Below are positions 53,216 to 62,682 of a stretch of 64,000 nt of DNA, one piece after another (within the stretch, counting starts at the first letter, position 1; the number at the start of each line of letters is the position of its first letter). The translations under genes were made by a program, and so were the position numbers. Under the pieces are notes generated by a model. It did not search any database, was not told where the DNA came from, and saw only the letters and a list, made by a program, of their open reading frames with translations. Source of the DNA: JACNKV01 sp964645915 (GTDB lineage Bacteria > Fidelibacterota > Marinisomatia > Marinisomatales > JACNKV01); contig CAZYDH010000003.1 in the NCBI GenBank assembly GCA_964645915.1, forward strand, positions 1-64,000, given 5' to 3'.

Positions 53216-53823
53216 ATCGAGATCCCCAACTTTTGAAGTTCTGCTTTCAGGTCTGTCGTTGGTTTAAAATGAATTGTTTGAAATCCCATGGATTTTGCTT
53301 GTTCAATATTTTCTATAAAATCATCTATGAACAGCGCTTGTTCCGCTTTAGTGTCGGCTTTTTGAAGTGCTTGTAAAAAAATATTGGGCTCAGGTTTTCT
53401 TGATCCAACTTGATAGGAATAAATTGCACCATCAATTTCTTGGAAAAACGAGAATGTGCTACTTACACCATTTTCGATATGGCGAGCATTGGTGTTAGAT
53501 AAGAGCCAAACTTGAAAGTTCTTTTTCAGTTCGATTAGTAATTTTGATTCACCGGTTTCTTCACCAACCAACTTTCTCCAAGCTACCCAAAACTCATCTT
53601 CAGAAATAAATTTTCCACGCGGTAATCTTTGATGAACCGCAGTATAAAACTCTTGATCGGTGATTTGTCCTTTTTCATATTGATAGTGCGCTTCAAAAGG
53701 AAAAAGTTTTCTTACATCATTCTCAGGCATTTTAACAATATTTGATATATGGTTTACGGTGTGCTCGGGGTGAATGTTTAACAACACACCTCCTATATCA
53801 AAAAATACTGTTTTAATCTTCAT
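53212..53823 (-). CDS. HAD-superfamily hydrolase
   Basis: The protein has motif I FFDIGGVLLN with nucleophile and acid positions reading Asp-x-Gly, a motif II strand LLSNTN, a Lys in SRKPEPNIF (motif III) and the terminal FIDDFIENIE (motif IV). It belongs to the group of small HAD phosphatases/epoxide-hydrolase-N-like proteins. The second Asp of motif I (DxD) is replaced by Gly (DIGG), which is normal for this subgroup. I use ATG 53823; a GTG at 53841 would overlap the methyltransferase gene. Substrate unknown. Confidence 0.85.
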   Translation of the reverse strand: MKIKTVFFDIGGVLLNIHPEHTVNHISNIVKMPENDVRKLFPFEAHYQYEKGQITDQEFYTAVHQRLPRGKFISEDEFWVAWRKLVGEETGESKLLIELKKNFQVWLLSNTNARHIENGVSSTFSFFQEIDGAIYSYQVGSRKPEPNIFLQALQKADTKAEQALFIDDFIENIEQAKSMGFQTIHFKPTTDLKAELQKLGISI

Positions 53824-53830
53824 TGTATGT

Positions 53831-54565
53831 TTATTTTCCACAAAGGTATATCTGTAAATTGCTTTCTGAGTTCAAAGGATTGTTTTCGTAATCACCTAGT
53901 TTTTTATGGATAACCAAGCCGGCTTCTGTAATTAGCCTATCCATTGTATCGGGGTAAAATAATCTCATGTCAAATGTGAAGGAGGTCGAGTCTTGTTTTC
54001 CGTTTCGAAACAAATACCAGGTGATATGATTTACTTCTGTTTCTTCATCATATCTATTTGTTTCTTTCATTGAACATGTTTGTTCTTCAAACTCAAAAGA
54101 GCTTAGTACTGGATAAAGCCTGTTTGGATCTCTATATAAAAAAGAAGGGTCAGGAATAAAAACTGACACTAGGAATTTTCCATCTGGTTTTAGATGTGTT
54201 TTTACACGTTTCAAACATGATACAGCTTCGTTGTCTGTCAAATTATGAAGGAATGAGTTAAACCCAACAAAAATAAAATTGAACTTCTGATTCAGATCAA
54301 AGGATTGCATATTTCCTTCGATGATTTTCCCATTTGAATACGGGGTGAGTTTTTCATTCCCTGCGCTAACAAAATGTGGACTGAGTTCTATTCCCGTATA
54401 ATCCAACCCTGCTTTCACGATTGGGATTCCCAGCCGTCCGGTCCCGGCGGCTAACTCTAAAACTGGTCCTCCGATTTTTTCTGCCCAACCTGAAATAAAG
54501 TTGATATCCGCATTATACTGCTTATGAATCGCATCATAAAGTGCTGCGTTTATATATACGTCCAT
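53831..54565 (-). CDS. Class I AdoMet-dependent methyltransferase
   Basis: The 244-residue protein has the AdoMet loop VLELAAGTGRLGIPI (near 35-49), the GIELSPHFVSAG acidic strand, and NSFLHNLTDNEAVSCLKRVKTHLKPDGKFLVSVF. It is cytoplasmic and resembles small-molecule methyltransferases annotated generically. It starts a probable operon with the HAD hydrolase, a lipoprotein and menG. The substrate is unknown. Confidence 0.85.
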   Translation of the reverse strand: MDVYINAALYDAIHKQYNADINFISGWAEKIGGPVLELAAGTGRLGIPIVKAGLDYTGIELSPHFVSAGNEKLTPYSNGKIIEGNMQSFDLNQKFNFIFVGFNSFLHNLTDNEAVSCLKRVKTHLKPDGKFLVSVFIPDPSFLYRDPNRLYPVLSSFEFEEQTCSMKETNRYDEETEVNHITWYLFRNGKQDSTSFTFDMRLFYPDTMDRLITEAGLVIHKKLGDYENNPLNSESNLQIYLCGK

Positions 54566-54745
54566 TATCTTCCTAAAATTAGACTGTACGAACTTACCAC
54601 AAAATATCTGCTATATCCGCACTGTATGTTCTATCTGATTGTCCTTTTCTAGCACATGGTTTGCTAGTTTAATAATGTAAATTTATTTGATGGTCATTTC
54701 TTTCTGATTATAAATTCTATAGACATCTTGAAAGGTTATAATAAA

Positions 54746-54919
54746 ATGAAAAAAGGATCTGATACGATTACCATAAATAAAAAAGTGATGTTTGGAGTTG
54801 CGCCGGCAATTGCGATAATCTCTATTTTACTTTCCAAAAACCAACCTGGTCCTTTGCTTTTGTTCATCATTGGTATTGGTGCTGGTATCATTATTGGTTT
54901 AAACTTAAAAAATCGATAA
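54746..54919 (+). CDS. Small membrane protein
   Basis: The 57-residue protein from ATG 54746 has two membrane helices (about 14-30 and 34-51) and a basic start and end. AAAGG lies about nine bases upstream of the ATG. An in-frame TTG at 54728 would add six residues. I recognise no family. The gene is 73 bases before the DNA glycosylase gene. Confidence 0.6.
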   Translation: MKKGSDTITINKKVMFGVAPAIAIISILLSKNQPGPLLLFIIGIGAGIIIGLNLKNR

Positions 54920-54992
54920 GGGTTTAAAAATCAAAAGGCTCGAACCGCTATTACAATCGTTTAAACCGTTTGTTGGACATTCGCCACACGTT

Positions 54993-55424
54993 TTGATCTT
55001 GGGCACCATGCCTGGAAAAGAATCTCTACGTCTTCAACAATATTATGCCCATCCTCGAAATCTATTTTGGAAACTTCTTTGTTCTTTATTTAATGAAACT
55101 CTTCCATCGAACTATGAAAAGAAATTATCTCTATTAGATAAAAATCAAATCGCATTATGGGATGTTTGTGATACTGCTTTTCGAGAAACCAGTCTAGATT
55201 CAGACATTAAGAATGAATCTCCCAATGACATTTACAGGTTCATTCAAACTCATCCAACATTAAAGACTATAGCGTTTAACGGACAGAAAGCAGAAAAACT
55301 TTACAACAAATATTTTAGTCGAATCGATAAGATCAATTATTACACACTGTTATCTACTAGTCCTGCAAACGCTTCATTTTCATTTCAAGATAAACTAGAT
55401 AACTGGAAAACGGTCTTTATCTAA
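54993..55424 (+). CDS. Deoxyinosine/hypoxanthine-DNA glycosylase (UDG superfamily)
   Basis: The protein matches short UDG-fold glycosylases that remove hypoxanthine from DNA: LGTMPGKESLRLQQYYAHPRN at the N-terminal active-site region, ALWDVCDTAFRETS, IAFNGQKAEKLY, and STSPANASFSF near the end. From TTG 54993 it has 143 residues, and the conserved LILGTMPG strand begins immediately. The frame is open upstream to 54927 (including RFKPFVGHSPHV) but contains no ATG, GTG or TTG, so the annotated start may miss part of the domain or a frameshift may exist. It converges with the peptidase gene. Confidence 0.82.
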   Translation: MILGTMPGKESLRLQQYYAHPRNLFWKLLCSLFNETLPSNYEKKLSLLDKNQIALWDVCDTAFRETSLDSDIKNESPNDIYRFIQTHPTLKTIAFNGQKAEKLYNKYFSRIDKINYYTLLSTSPANASFSFQDKLDNWKTVFI

Positions 55425-55452
55425 CAGTCTTCAGAGCCTGTTTATAATAAGA

Positions 55453-56532
55453 TTATAGCTCTATCAGCTCTTTTGTGGTTTTATTTAAGACTTCGCAACC
55501 GTCTTTTTTAATTATCACATCGTCTTCGATACGTACGCCACCCAAGTCCGGCAGGTAAATACCGGGTTCAATTGTTACGATATTATTTTCTTTCAATATA
55601 TCGTTGCTCATTTGACTGAGTCTTGGCATTGTATGGATTTCTAATCCAATTCCATGGCCGGTTGAGTGTGAATAGGCTTCACCATATCCTGCAGCTTCAA
55701 TAACATCGCGGGTTAGCGAATCTGCATCTTTACATGGCATACCGGCTTTCACTCCGTTAACACCTTCTTCCTGTGCCTTTTTTACAATTTGATAAATCTC
55801 TTTTTGTTTTTCAGTAGCTTTTCCGACGATTGGTGTGCGAGTCATATCTGCGCAATAGCCTGCGTATTTAGCCCCTGTATCAATTACGATAAAATCACCA
55901 TTTTTGAATTCTCTGTCTGATGGTGTTGCATGTGGTAAGGCTGAGTTTGGGCCGGAAGCAACAATCGGCGAATAACCTTCGCCATCTCCATATTTATGGT
56001 ATCGGAATATAAGTTCATTTGCAATGGTTTTTTCCGTAACTCCCGGGCGAATCATTTCTAAAATTTCTGCATAAGCTTTATCTGTGATCTCTACCGCTGT
56101 TTTGATCGCACTGATCTCTGACTCATCTTTGACAGAAGCGATCTCTTCTACAACTTTTGATGTTTTTACCCACGTAACATTTGGAAAAAGATTTTTCATC
56201 GTGTTATATAAATTCACACTAACAAAGTCTGCTTCAAAAGCTAACTTGATATCCGTTGGGATAAGTCCGTTCATTTCCGCGTTTTTTAGATGAGAAACAT
56301 TATTGATATATCGTTTGAAATTCTTCACTTCTTGTTGTGATTGTTCGATATAACGTCCGTCGGTAAAGAAGGCGAGGGTGTTTCTTGTAATTAAACAAGA
56401 TCCGGCTGATCCGGTAAATCCGGATAAGTAACGTACATTGAGAAGATTAGATACCCAAATTCCATCAACATTTAAATCTGCTATGGCGTTTCTTAAATTG
56501 GTTATTCTTCTTAGAAATATATTTTCACTCAT
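55453..56532 (-). CDS. Xaa-Pro peptidase (M24 family)
   Basis: The enzyme releases N-terminal residues before proline or splits Xaa-Pro dipeptides in the cytoplasm. The 359-residue protein has an N-terminal creatinase-like domain and a pita-bread catalytic domain with two-metal ligands in VIDTGAKYAGYCADMTRT, HSTGHGIGLEIH, TIEPGIYLP and GVRIEDD. All ligands are present. Length suits the short PepQ/YpdF-like type rather than full AMPP. It is preceded on its strand by a TPR gene with a 58-base gap. Confidence 0.94.
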   Translation of the reverse strand: MSENIFLRRITNLRNAIADLNVDGIWVSNLLNVRYLSGFTGSAGSCLITRNTLAFFTDGRYIEQSQQEVKNFKRYINNVSHLKNAEMNGLIPTDIKLAFEADFVSVNLYNTMKNLFPNVTWVKTSKVVEEIASVKDESEISAIKTAVEITDKAYAEILEMIRPGVTEKTIANELIFRYHKYGDGEGYSPIVASGPNSALPHATPSDREFKNGDFIVIDTGAKYAGYCADMTRTPIVGKATEKQKEIYQIVKKAQEEGVNGVKAGMPCKDADSLTRDVIEAAGYGEAYSHSTGHGIGLEIHTMPRLSQMSNDILKENNIVTIEPGIYLPDLGGVRIEDDVIIKKDGCEVLNKTTKELIEL

Positions 56533-56590
56533 ATGGTCTCCAACAAACTAATGGCTTGATAATGTGTTAATTGATAAAAGAAATCTTGTA

Positions 56591-57253
56591 TTATGATGAA
56601 TGGCTTTGGATCTGGCTCTCTATATATTCAATCTCTTTGGCTATTCGCTCAGAATCTTCTCCCTTTTCTTTTAATACAGAAAGAACATCCAGCGCTTGGT
56701 AAAACAATCCTTGGTTCTTGAGAACTGACACCAGAGTAAAGGTCGCCAATTTTGGGCTAATCGATAAGGATTCTATTGGCTCGTCAGAAACGATCTTTTC
56801 AGGGGGTTTTTGTTTCTTGGCAGGCTCTTTTGTGGTTGTTTCAACTTTCAGTTTTTCCGATATACTTTTAACCGTTTTCTTAGCTTGTTTTTGATGAGCA
56901 TCTATTTTTAATACCGCTTCCCAGCTTCGAAGAATCGTATTTTGTGATCTTCCTAACGCTTCTTGAACTTGGGCCAACAGAACAAATCCCTGAAGATGAG
57001 TTTCCCCGGATCTTTGAATACTTTTCAATGTTTTTTCCGCTTCCGTAAGCTTTCCTTCAGCGAGCGCTACATTGGCAAGTACAAACAGACCGTCTGGTTG
57101 AGCCGGATAGTGTGATAACCCAATCTCACATACTTTTCTGGCGCGAATATAATCTTCTTCTAAGAAATATATATCCGCTAAGACAGGAAATAAAACTGTT
57201 TCCATATTCTCAGCAAAATACAGTTCCAGTTCGGCTTTGTTGTGAATGTCCAT
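56591..57253 (-). CDS. TPR-repeat protein
   Basis: The 220-residue protein has several tetratricopeptide-type helix pairs (about 5-110, for example PVLADIYFLEEDYIRARKVCEIGLSHYP) and a second set near 175-215 (LVSVLKNQGLFYQALDVLSVLKEKG). Between them is a Lys/Pro-rich linker (about 135-165). It has no signal peptide and probably mediates protein contacts in the cytoplasm. It is four bases downstream of the B12-binding gene. Confidence 0.82.
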   Translation of the reverse strand: MDIHNKAELELYFAENMETVLFPVLADIYFLEEDYIRARKVCEIGLSHYPAQPDGLFVLANVALAEGKLTEAEKTLKSIQRSGETHLQGFVLLAQVQEALGRSQNTILRSWEAVLKIDAHQKQAKKTVKSISEKLKVETTTKEPAKKQKPPEKIVSDEPIESLSISPKLATFTLVSVLKNQGLFYQALDVLSVLKEKGEDSERIAKEIEYIESQIQSHSS

Positions 57254-57257
57254 CCGT

Positions 57258-57662
57258 TTATTCTCGGTTATCTTTTACCCATGTATGAATATAATCGATA
57301 GTGTCTTGGACCGCCGTACCGGGACCAAACAATTTTCCCACACCAAGTGCGTTTAAATCGTTCATGTCTTTTTCCGGAATAATCCCTCCGCCGGTAAGCA
57401 ACACGTCGTCCATTTCGTGTTCTTTCATTAACTCAAGAACGCGTGTAAATATTGTATTATGTGCGCCAGATAAAATAGAAAGAGCAATAACGTCTGCATC
57501 TTCTTGTAAGGCTGCTGAGACTATCATTTCCGGTGTTTGGCGCAAACCCAAATAAATCACTTCCATTCCTGCATCCCGATACGCGGCAGCAAGAACTTTT
57601 ATTCCGCGGTCATGTCCGTCTAGACCGGGTTTCGCCATTAAGATTCGTATTTTTCTATTCAT
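57258..57662 (-). CDS. Cobalamin-binding subunit (methylmalonyl-CoA mutase C-terminal type)
   Basis: The 134-residue protein is a single B12-binding domain with the DGHDRG signature (His19-type lower axial ligand), the SILSGAHNT loop, and [13 protein letters not shown] with GPGT at the dinucleotide tail side. It is the small partner of isobutyryl-CoA or methylmalonyl-CoA mutases in which the B12 domain is a separate protein. The large catalytic subunit is not in the window. It might link to branched-chain acyl-CoA metabolism by vor-buk-ptb elsewhere in the window, which is inference. Confidence 0.9.
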   Translation of the reverse strand: MNRKIRILMAKPGLDGHDRGIKVLAAAYRDAGMEVIYLGLRQTPEMIVSAALQEDADVIALSILSGAHNTIFTRVLELMKEHEMDDVLLTGGGIIPEKDMNDLNALGVGKLFGPGTAVQDTIDYIHTWVKDNRE

Positions 57663-57755
57663 GAATCTTTCCTTAATAAGTTTGGTGAAAAATTACGACG
57701 AATGAATAAAGGAAAATAGTGTGTATTAAATGAAAGATTGTTGCAGTATTGCAGT

Positions 57756-58217
57756 CTATTTTTGTTTAAGCTGCTTTTTTTCACTATCTAAAACAAATGT
57801 TACCGGACCATCATTGATCAACTCAACATTCATCATGGCTCCAAATTTTCCAGTTTCTACAGTAATGCCTTTATTTCTTAAATGCTGAATAAAATCAAGA
57901 TAAAGTGCTTTTCCTTTTTCAGGGCAAGCTGCGCTAATAAAACTCGGTCTACGTCCTTTTAACCAATCTCCGCAAAGTGTAAACTGACTGATAACTAATA
58001 TCTGACCCGATACATCTTTTATAGACAAATTCATTTTTTGATTATCATCATTAAAAATTCGAAAGTCACAAATTTTATCTGTCAAAAACTGAACGTCTTG
58101 AGAGGTGTCTGTTTCAAATACACCCAGAAAAACAACCAAACCTTCCGCGATACTCCCAACGGTCTCCTCGGATATACGAACACTTCCCTTTTTAACACGC
58201 TGTAATACTGCTATCAT
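57756..58217 (-). CDS. dtd: D-aminoacyl-tRNA deacylase
   Basis: DTD removes D-amino acids and glycine from mischarged tRNA. The 153-residue protein has the two hallmark motifs, SQFTLCGD near 75-82 and NDGPVTF with the cross-subunit Gly-cisPro pair near 136-142. Length is standard. It is 25 bases downstream of dnaE. Confidence 0.95.
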   Translation of the reverse strand: MIAVLQRVKKGSVRISEETVGSIAEGLVVFLGVFETDTSQDVQFLTDKICDFRIFNDDNQKMNLSIKDVSGQILVISQFTLCGDWLKGRRPSFISAACPEKGKALYLDFIQHLRNKGITVETGKFGAMMNVELINDGPVTFVLDSEKKQLKQK

Positions 58218-58242
58218 TTTGATTGATCTTCTTTGACCTGCT

Positions 58243-61200
58243 TTATCCGGAGCCGTCTACCCAAACATTTTTCTTTCCGAAAACATCACGGAGTTCCGAA
58301 AACATCTCTTTTTCTGATGATACCTTTACATTATGGGCTAAAACTTTTTGACCACTTCCGCCGTTTGGAATATGAAGTACCAATCCGCATTCACCTTTAT
58401 ATTTGCCAGCAATCGAGTACAACTTATCGATCTGTTTATCTGTGGTTTTAGTCGGGTGCAAACGGATGTTAATCCGTTTTGAAAAATATTTTCTTGCATG
58501 TTCTACGGGTATAATTTCCTCTGCTATCAATTTTAAATCACTAAAATCACCGCTGTCTGTTGGTTTACCTACAACAAAAACTATTTTGTCTTTTTCGATG
58601 TTTGACTTATACTTTGCAAAGGTGTCGCTAAACGCCAATATTTCAACTTGACCGCCTAAAACTTCTATTTTGAAAAATGCCATTTGTTTCTTTTTGCGAT
58701 CAAAATGATGTCTTAATTCACTGATTAATCCACCAATTCGAACGTCCTTTTCTTTGTTCACAACGTTTTTTTCTGATAGGTCTATGTTGCTGAATTCTTC
58801 AAGGTCATCTGCAAATTTCAACAATGGATGACCCGAAACATAGAAACCCAACACCTCTTTTTCTCTATCAAGAGATAGTTGTTCTTCCCAGGGCACGACA
58901 TCCGTTAGCTCTGGAATTTTTACTAAATCATGTTGGCCGGAAGCTTGACCGAACATATCCACCTGTGCAATATTTTTATTGTTCTGGATTTGTTGTCCAT
59001 ATTTTATTGCGCTGTCAATCGCTGCAAACTTTTGAGTTCGATTTCCCTCCAGTGAATCCATAGCGCCAGCTTTTACAAGGCTTTCCAATACTTTTTTATT
59101 TACTGTACGCTGGTCGACTCTGGAACACAATTCGAAAATGCTTTTAAAATTTCCTTTCGTTTCACGATTTTCAATAATGTTTTCTAACGCTTTTGTTCCA
59201 ACGTTTTTAATAGCATTTAATCCATAAGAGATTGTTGTTTCGCTGATAGGGTGGAATTGAACGTTTGATACATTAATATCCGGAGGGTTTACTTCGATAT
59301 TCATCTTCCTGCATTCGTTTATCAGAACAACAACCCGATCCAAGTTTGTCATCTCACTCGTCAAGTTTGCGGACATAAATTCCGCGGGATAATGCGTTTT
59401 TAACCATGCGGTCTGATAGGCGATAAAAGCGTATGCAGTTGAATGGCTTTTATTAAATCCGTATTGAGCAAATTTATCAATTAGGGCAAATATGTCTTTC
59501 GCTTTCTTTTCCTTGATTCCTCGTTTCACTGCTCCTTTAACAAACTTAATCGACATATTGTCCATTAGTTTTTTTATCTTCTTGCCCATGGCCCGACGCA
59601 TAAGATCTGCTTCTGCAAGTGTAAATCCTGCTATTCTGTTTGCAATCTGCATGACCTGTTCTTGGTAAACAATGATTCCGTAGGTTTCTTTTAAAATAGA
59701 TTTTAATTCCGGATGAATATATTCAATGGATTTTTTTCCATTCTTTCTTTCGATGAAACTATCTATGTTTTGCATTGGGCCCGGGCGGTAAAGGGCGTTC
59801 ATCGCAATCAGGTCTTCCATTGCGGTTGGTTTCAGCTTTTTTAAAAACTCGCGCATACCGGATGATTCAAATTGAAACACTCCGATTGTTTGTCCTTTGG
59901 CAAATAATTCATATACTTTTTTGTCGTCTTCAGAAATTGAATCAATATCAACACTTACATCTTTTTTGTTTAATAGAGAAATTGTTTTATCTATGACTGT
60001 TAAATTCCTTAAGCCAAGGAAATCCATCTTCAACAATCCCAACTCTTCTAGGTCTTTCATGTCATATTGACTGGTAACATCTCCCTGTGGTGAGCGGTAT
60101 AGTGGAATATAGTCTGTTAGTTTACCCGGGGTGACAACTACACCTGCGGCGTGGATAGATGAATGACGATTCATTCCTTCTAAAACCAATGAATATTGAA
60201 TTAGTTCTTTATATTCACCTTCGGCCATCTCTTTTAATTCGGGACTTCTTTTTAATGCATCTTTGAGAGTGATGTTGAGCTCGTTTGGAATGGACTTTGC
60301 AATTTTATCAACATCGCCAAAAGAATACCCCATGACGCGCCCTACGTCGCGAACCACCTGTTTTGCTTTCATCTTACCAAAGGTGATGATCTGTGTTACT
60401 GAATCGTCTCCATATTTTTGCTTAATATAATCTATTACCTCACCTCGGCGTTCAATGCAAAAATCGATGTCTATATCCGGCATGCTTATTCGCTCCGGGT
60501 TTAATAGCCTTTCAAATAATAAATTGTGTTTTAATGGGTCGATGCTTGTAATGCCTAATACATATGATACAATGCTTCCAACGGCAGATCCTCTGCCCGG
60601 GCCTACTGGTATTTTATTGTCCTTTGCATATTGCACAAAATCAGCAGTGATCAAAAAATATCCGGCAAAACCCATATTTTTTATCACATTCAATTCGTGG
60701 TCGAGCCTGGCTCGGACTTCTTCATCTATTTTTTTATATTTTTGTTTGAGAGCCTCTTCGCATAATAATCTCAAATATTCATCGGGATCTTGTGTGGAAG
60801 ATGTTTCGGGAATATGATATTTCGGCAAATGATATTCACCCATCGAAATTTCAAGGTCTATGCTATCAGCAATTTTGTTTGTGTTTTCTATCGCTTCCGG
60901 GAAGGCCTTAAACAACGCGCTCATCTCGTCATGTGATTTTAGATAAAACTCGTTTGTAGAATACTTCAAGCGATTTGGGTCATTTCGATCTTTTCCCGTG
61001 CCAAGACAAATCATAATGTCGTGGGCTTCTGCATGCTCTTTCTTTGCATAATGAGAATCATTAGTTGCAACCAAAGGAAGTTCTGTTTCCTTTGCAAGGG
61101 CGGTCATCCTTTCGATGTTTGTGCGTTCTTCCGGAATTCCATGATCTTGTATTTCTAAATAATATCGACCGGGAAATATTTCAGCAAATTCATTTGCTAC

Positions 61201-61680
61201 CTCTTTTGCGCCGGACAAATCATTTTGTAACAGCTTTTGAGAAATTTCACCTTTTAAACAAGCCGAGAGACAAATCAGACCTTCTGAGTGTTCTTTTAAT
61301 ATTTCTTTATCAATTCTGGGTCTATAATAAAATCCTTCTAAAAACCCGACGGTAACAAGTTTCATTAAGTTTTTATAGCCTGTTTCATTTTGAGCCAATA
61401 AAACAAGATGGTTATTTCCCCAGCCTCTATGTTGTTTAGGCTTTTTATCAAAACGACTACCAACTGCTACATATACTTCACATCCAATAATTGGTTTGAC
61501 CCCTGCTTTTTTTGCAGCACGATAAAAAGCTAAAACGCTAAACATGTTTCCATGTTCTGTCAACGCAATTGCATTCATTCCTAATTCTTTTGCTGTTTCA
61601 ACGAAAACGTTTACATTTTGTGCTCCGTCTAATAGGCTATAATCAGAATGATTATGTAAATGTATAAATTTGTTGGACAT
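58243..61680 (-). CDS. dnaE: DNA polymerase III alpha subunit
   Basis: DnaE is the replicative polymerase. The 1145-residue protein has the N-terminal PHP domain (HLHNHSDYSLLDGAQ), palm with PGRGSAVGSIVSYVLG and catalytic PDIDIDFC, fingers with the YQEQVMQI and RRAMGKK segments, the beta-binding region near 920, and a C-terminal OB-fold (about 970-1050). It is the DnaE (not PolC) type, and length is close to the E. coli 1160. It lies 27 bases after prmC. The proofreading exonuclease is not in the window. Confidence 0.96.
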   Translation of the reverse strand: MSNKFIHLHNHSDYSLLDGAQNVNVFVETAKELGMNAIALTEHGNMFSVLAFYRAAKKAGVKPIIGCEVYVAVGSRFDKKPKQHRGWGNNHLVLLAQNETGYKNLMKLVTVGFLEGFYYRPRIDKEILKEHSEGLICLSACLKGEISQKLLQNDLSGAKEVANEFAEIFPGRYYLEIQDHGIPEERTNIERMTALAKETELPLVATNDSHYAKKEHAEAHDIMICLGTGKDRNDPNRLKYSTNEFYLKSHDEMSALFKAFPEAIENTNKIADSIDLEISMGEYHLPKYHIPETSSTQDPDEYLRLLCEEALKQKYKKIDEEVRARLDHELNVIKNMGFAGYFLITADFVQYAKDNKIPVGPGRGSAVGSIVSYVLGITSIDPLKHNLLFERLLNPERISMPDIDIDFCIERRGEVIDYIKQKYGDDSVTQIITFGKMKAKQVVRDVGRVMGYSFGDVDKIAKSIPNELNITLKDALKRSPELKEMAEGEYKELIQYSLVLEGMNRHSSIHAAGVVVTPGKLTDYIPLYRSPQGDVTSQYDMKDLEELGLLKMDFLGLRNLTVIDKTISLLNKKDVSVDIDSISEDDKKVYELFAKGQTIGVFQFESSGMREFLKKLKPTAMEDLIAMNALYRPGPMQNIDSFIERKNGKKSIEYIHPELKSILKETYGIIVYQEQVMQIANRIAGFTLAEADLMRRAMGKKIKKLMDNMSIKFVKGAVKRGIKEKKAKDIFALIDKFAQYGFNKSHSTAYAFIAYQTAWLKTHYPAEFMSANLTSEMTNLDRVVVLINECRKMNIEVNPPDINVSNVQFHPISETTISYGLNAIKNVGTKALENIIENRETKGNFKSIFELCSRVDQRTVNKKVLESLVKAGAMDSLEGNRTQKFAAIDSAIKYGQQIQNNKNIAQVDMFGQASGQHDLVKIPELTDVVPWEEQLSLDREKEVLGFYVSGHPLLKFADDLEEFSNIDLSEKNVVNKEKDVRIGGLISELRHHFDRKKKQMAFFKIEVLGGQVEILAFSDTFAKYKSNIEKDKIVFVVGKPTDSGDFSDLKLIAEEIIPVEHARKYFSKRINIRLHPTKTTDKQIDKLYSIAGKYKGECGLVLHIPNGGSGQKVLAHNVKVSSEKEMFSELRDVFGKKNVWVDGSG

Positions 61681-61707
61681 TCTTTTAATTAAATTGATGT
61701 TAATCGC

Positions 61708-62682
61708 TTAAAAACGATAAATAATATTACACAGATGAAACCTGATTGGTAACAAGGATTTTACATAGTTTGAGATTAATTTATCTCTAAGCTCATCATT
61801 TTTTTCTGTGTGATTGACTTTTAAAATTCTAGGGTCGCCGTTATAATCATTGATTAATGTCGTATTAGAATATCCAGCTTGATGAAATATGTCTTGTACC
61901 TCAATCGGATGCTTTCCTCTACCGACCTCTAGTAACATCCATCCGCCTTGCTTAATTAAAGACTTCCCAATATTGGCAAATCGTCGATAAAATGTTAATC
62001 CGTCTTCTTTATCTGATAAGGCATTTTCTGGTTCAAAATCAATAACATCCGGCATTAACTCGGATAGCTCATCTATGGAAACATAGGGTGGGTTAGAAAC
62101 AACCAGATCAAAAACTCCTTCGGGCTTAGAGTTTAATATGTTCACTATATCAAATGTTATATTAGTCAAATTAAGATTTGCTGCGTTCTTTTTTGCAAGT
62201 GTAATCGCATCAGATGAAATATCAATGGCGGTTACTGCTGATTGCTTTATGTTTTTTGCCAATGCAATTGCAAGACAGCCGGAGCCTGTTCCTATATCTA
62301 AAATGGTTGGGTTTTCAACATGTTTGAGGGCTTCAAGTCCAATATCAACAATTCTTTCAGTTTCCGGTCGGGGAATTAGCACCGAAGGATCAACAGCAAA
62401 TGTGAGTCCATAAAATTCTGTTGAGCCTGTAATATATTGTAATGGTTCTCGCTTAATTCGTCGACCAATCCATTCTCTAAGAATTGCTAACTTTCTGATT
62501 GGAATTATTTCTTCAAATTTTAAATATATATCTATGCGCTTATAATTCAAGAGAGCTTGAATGAGCCATTCCATTTCTCGTCTAGGATTTTCAAACCCCT
62601 TAGATAATAAATAATCATCCCCCCAGCGAATAATGTCAATCACTCGCCAGTGCTTATTCTCTTTGGCGGGAATATCCCGCAT
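61708..62682 (-). CDS. prmC: Release factor glutamine N5-methyltransferase
   Basis: PrmC methylates the GGQ glutamine of release factors. The 324-residue protein has a helical N-terminal domain (about 1-90), the AdoMet loop LDIGTGSGCLAIALA, and the NPPYVSIDE catalytic motif. It is about 40 residues longer than typical because of a C-terminal extension (after about 285). The start abuts the stop of prfA. Pairing with prfA, its substrate gene, is conserved in many bacteria. Confidence 0.95.
   Translation of the reverse strand: MRDIPAKENKHWRVIDIIRWGDDYLLSKGFENPRREMEWLIQALLNYKRIDIYLKFEEIIPIRKLAILREWIGRRIKREPLQYITGSTEFYGLTFAVDPSVLIPRPETERIVDIGLEALKHVENPTILDIGTGSGCLAIALAKNIKQSAVTAIDISSDAITLAKKNAANLNLTNITFDIVNILNSKPEGVFDLVVSNPPYVSIDELSELMPDVIDFEPENALSDKEDGLTFYRRFANIGKSLIKQGGWMLLEVGRGKHPIEVQDIFHQAGYSNTTLINDYNGDPRILKVNHTEKNDELRDKLISNYVKSLLPIRFHLCNIIYRF

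Noticed and set aside
54649..54667. Hairpin CTAGCA/TGCTAG followed by T-rich bases, considered as a terminator
   Set aside because: Only a 6-bp stem, and no plus-strand gene lies upstream to be terminated.
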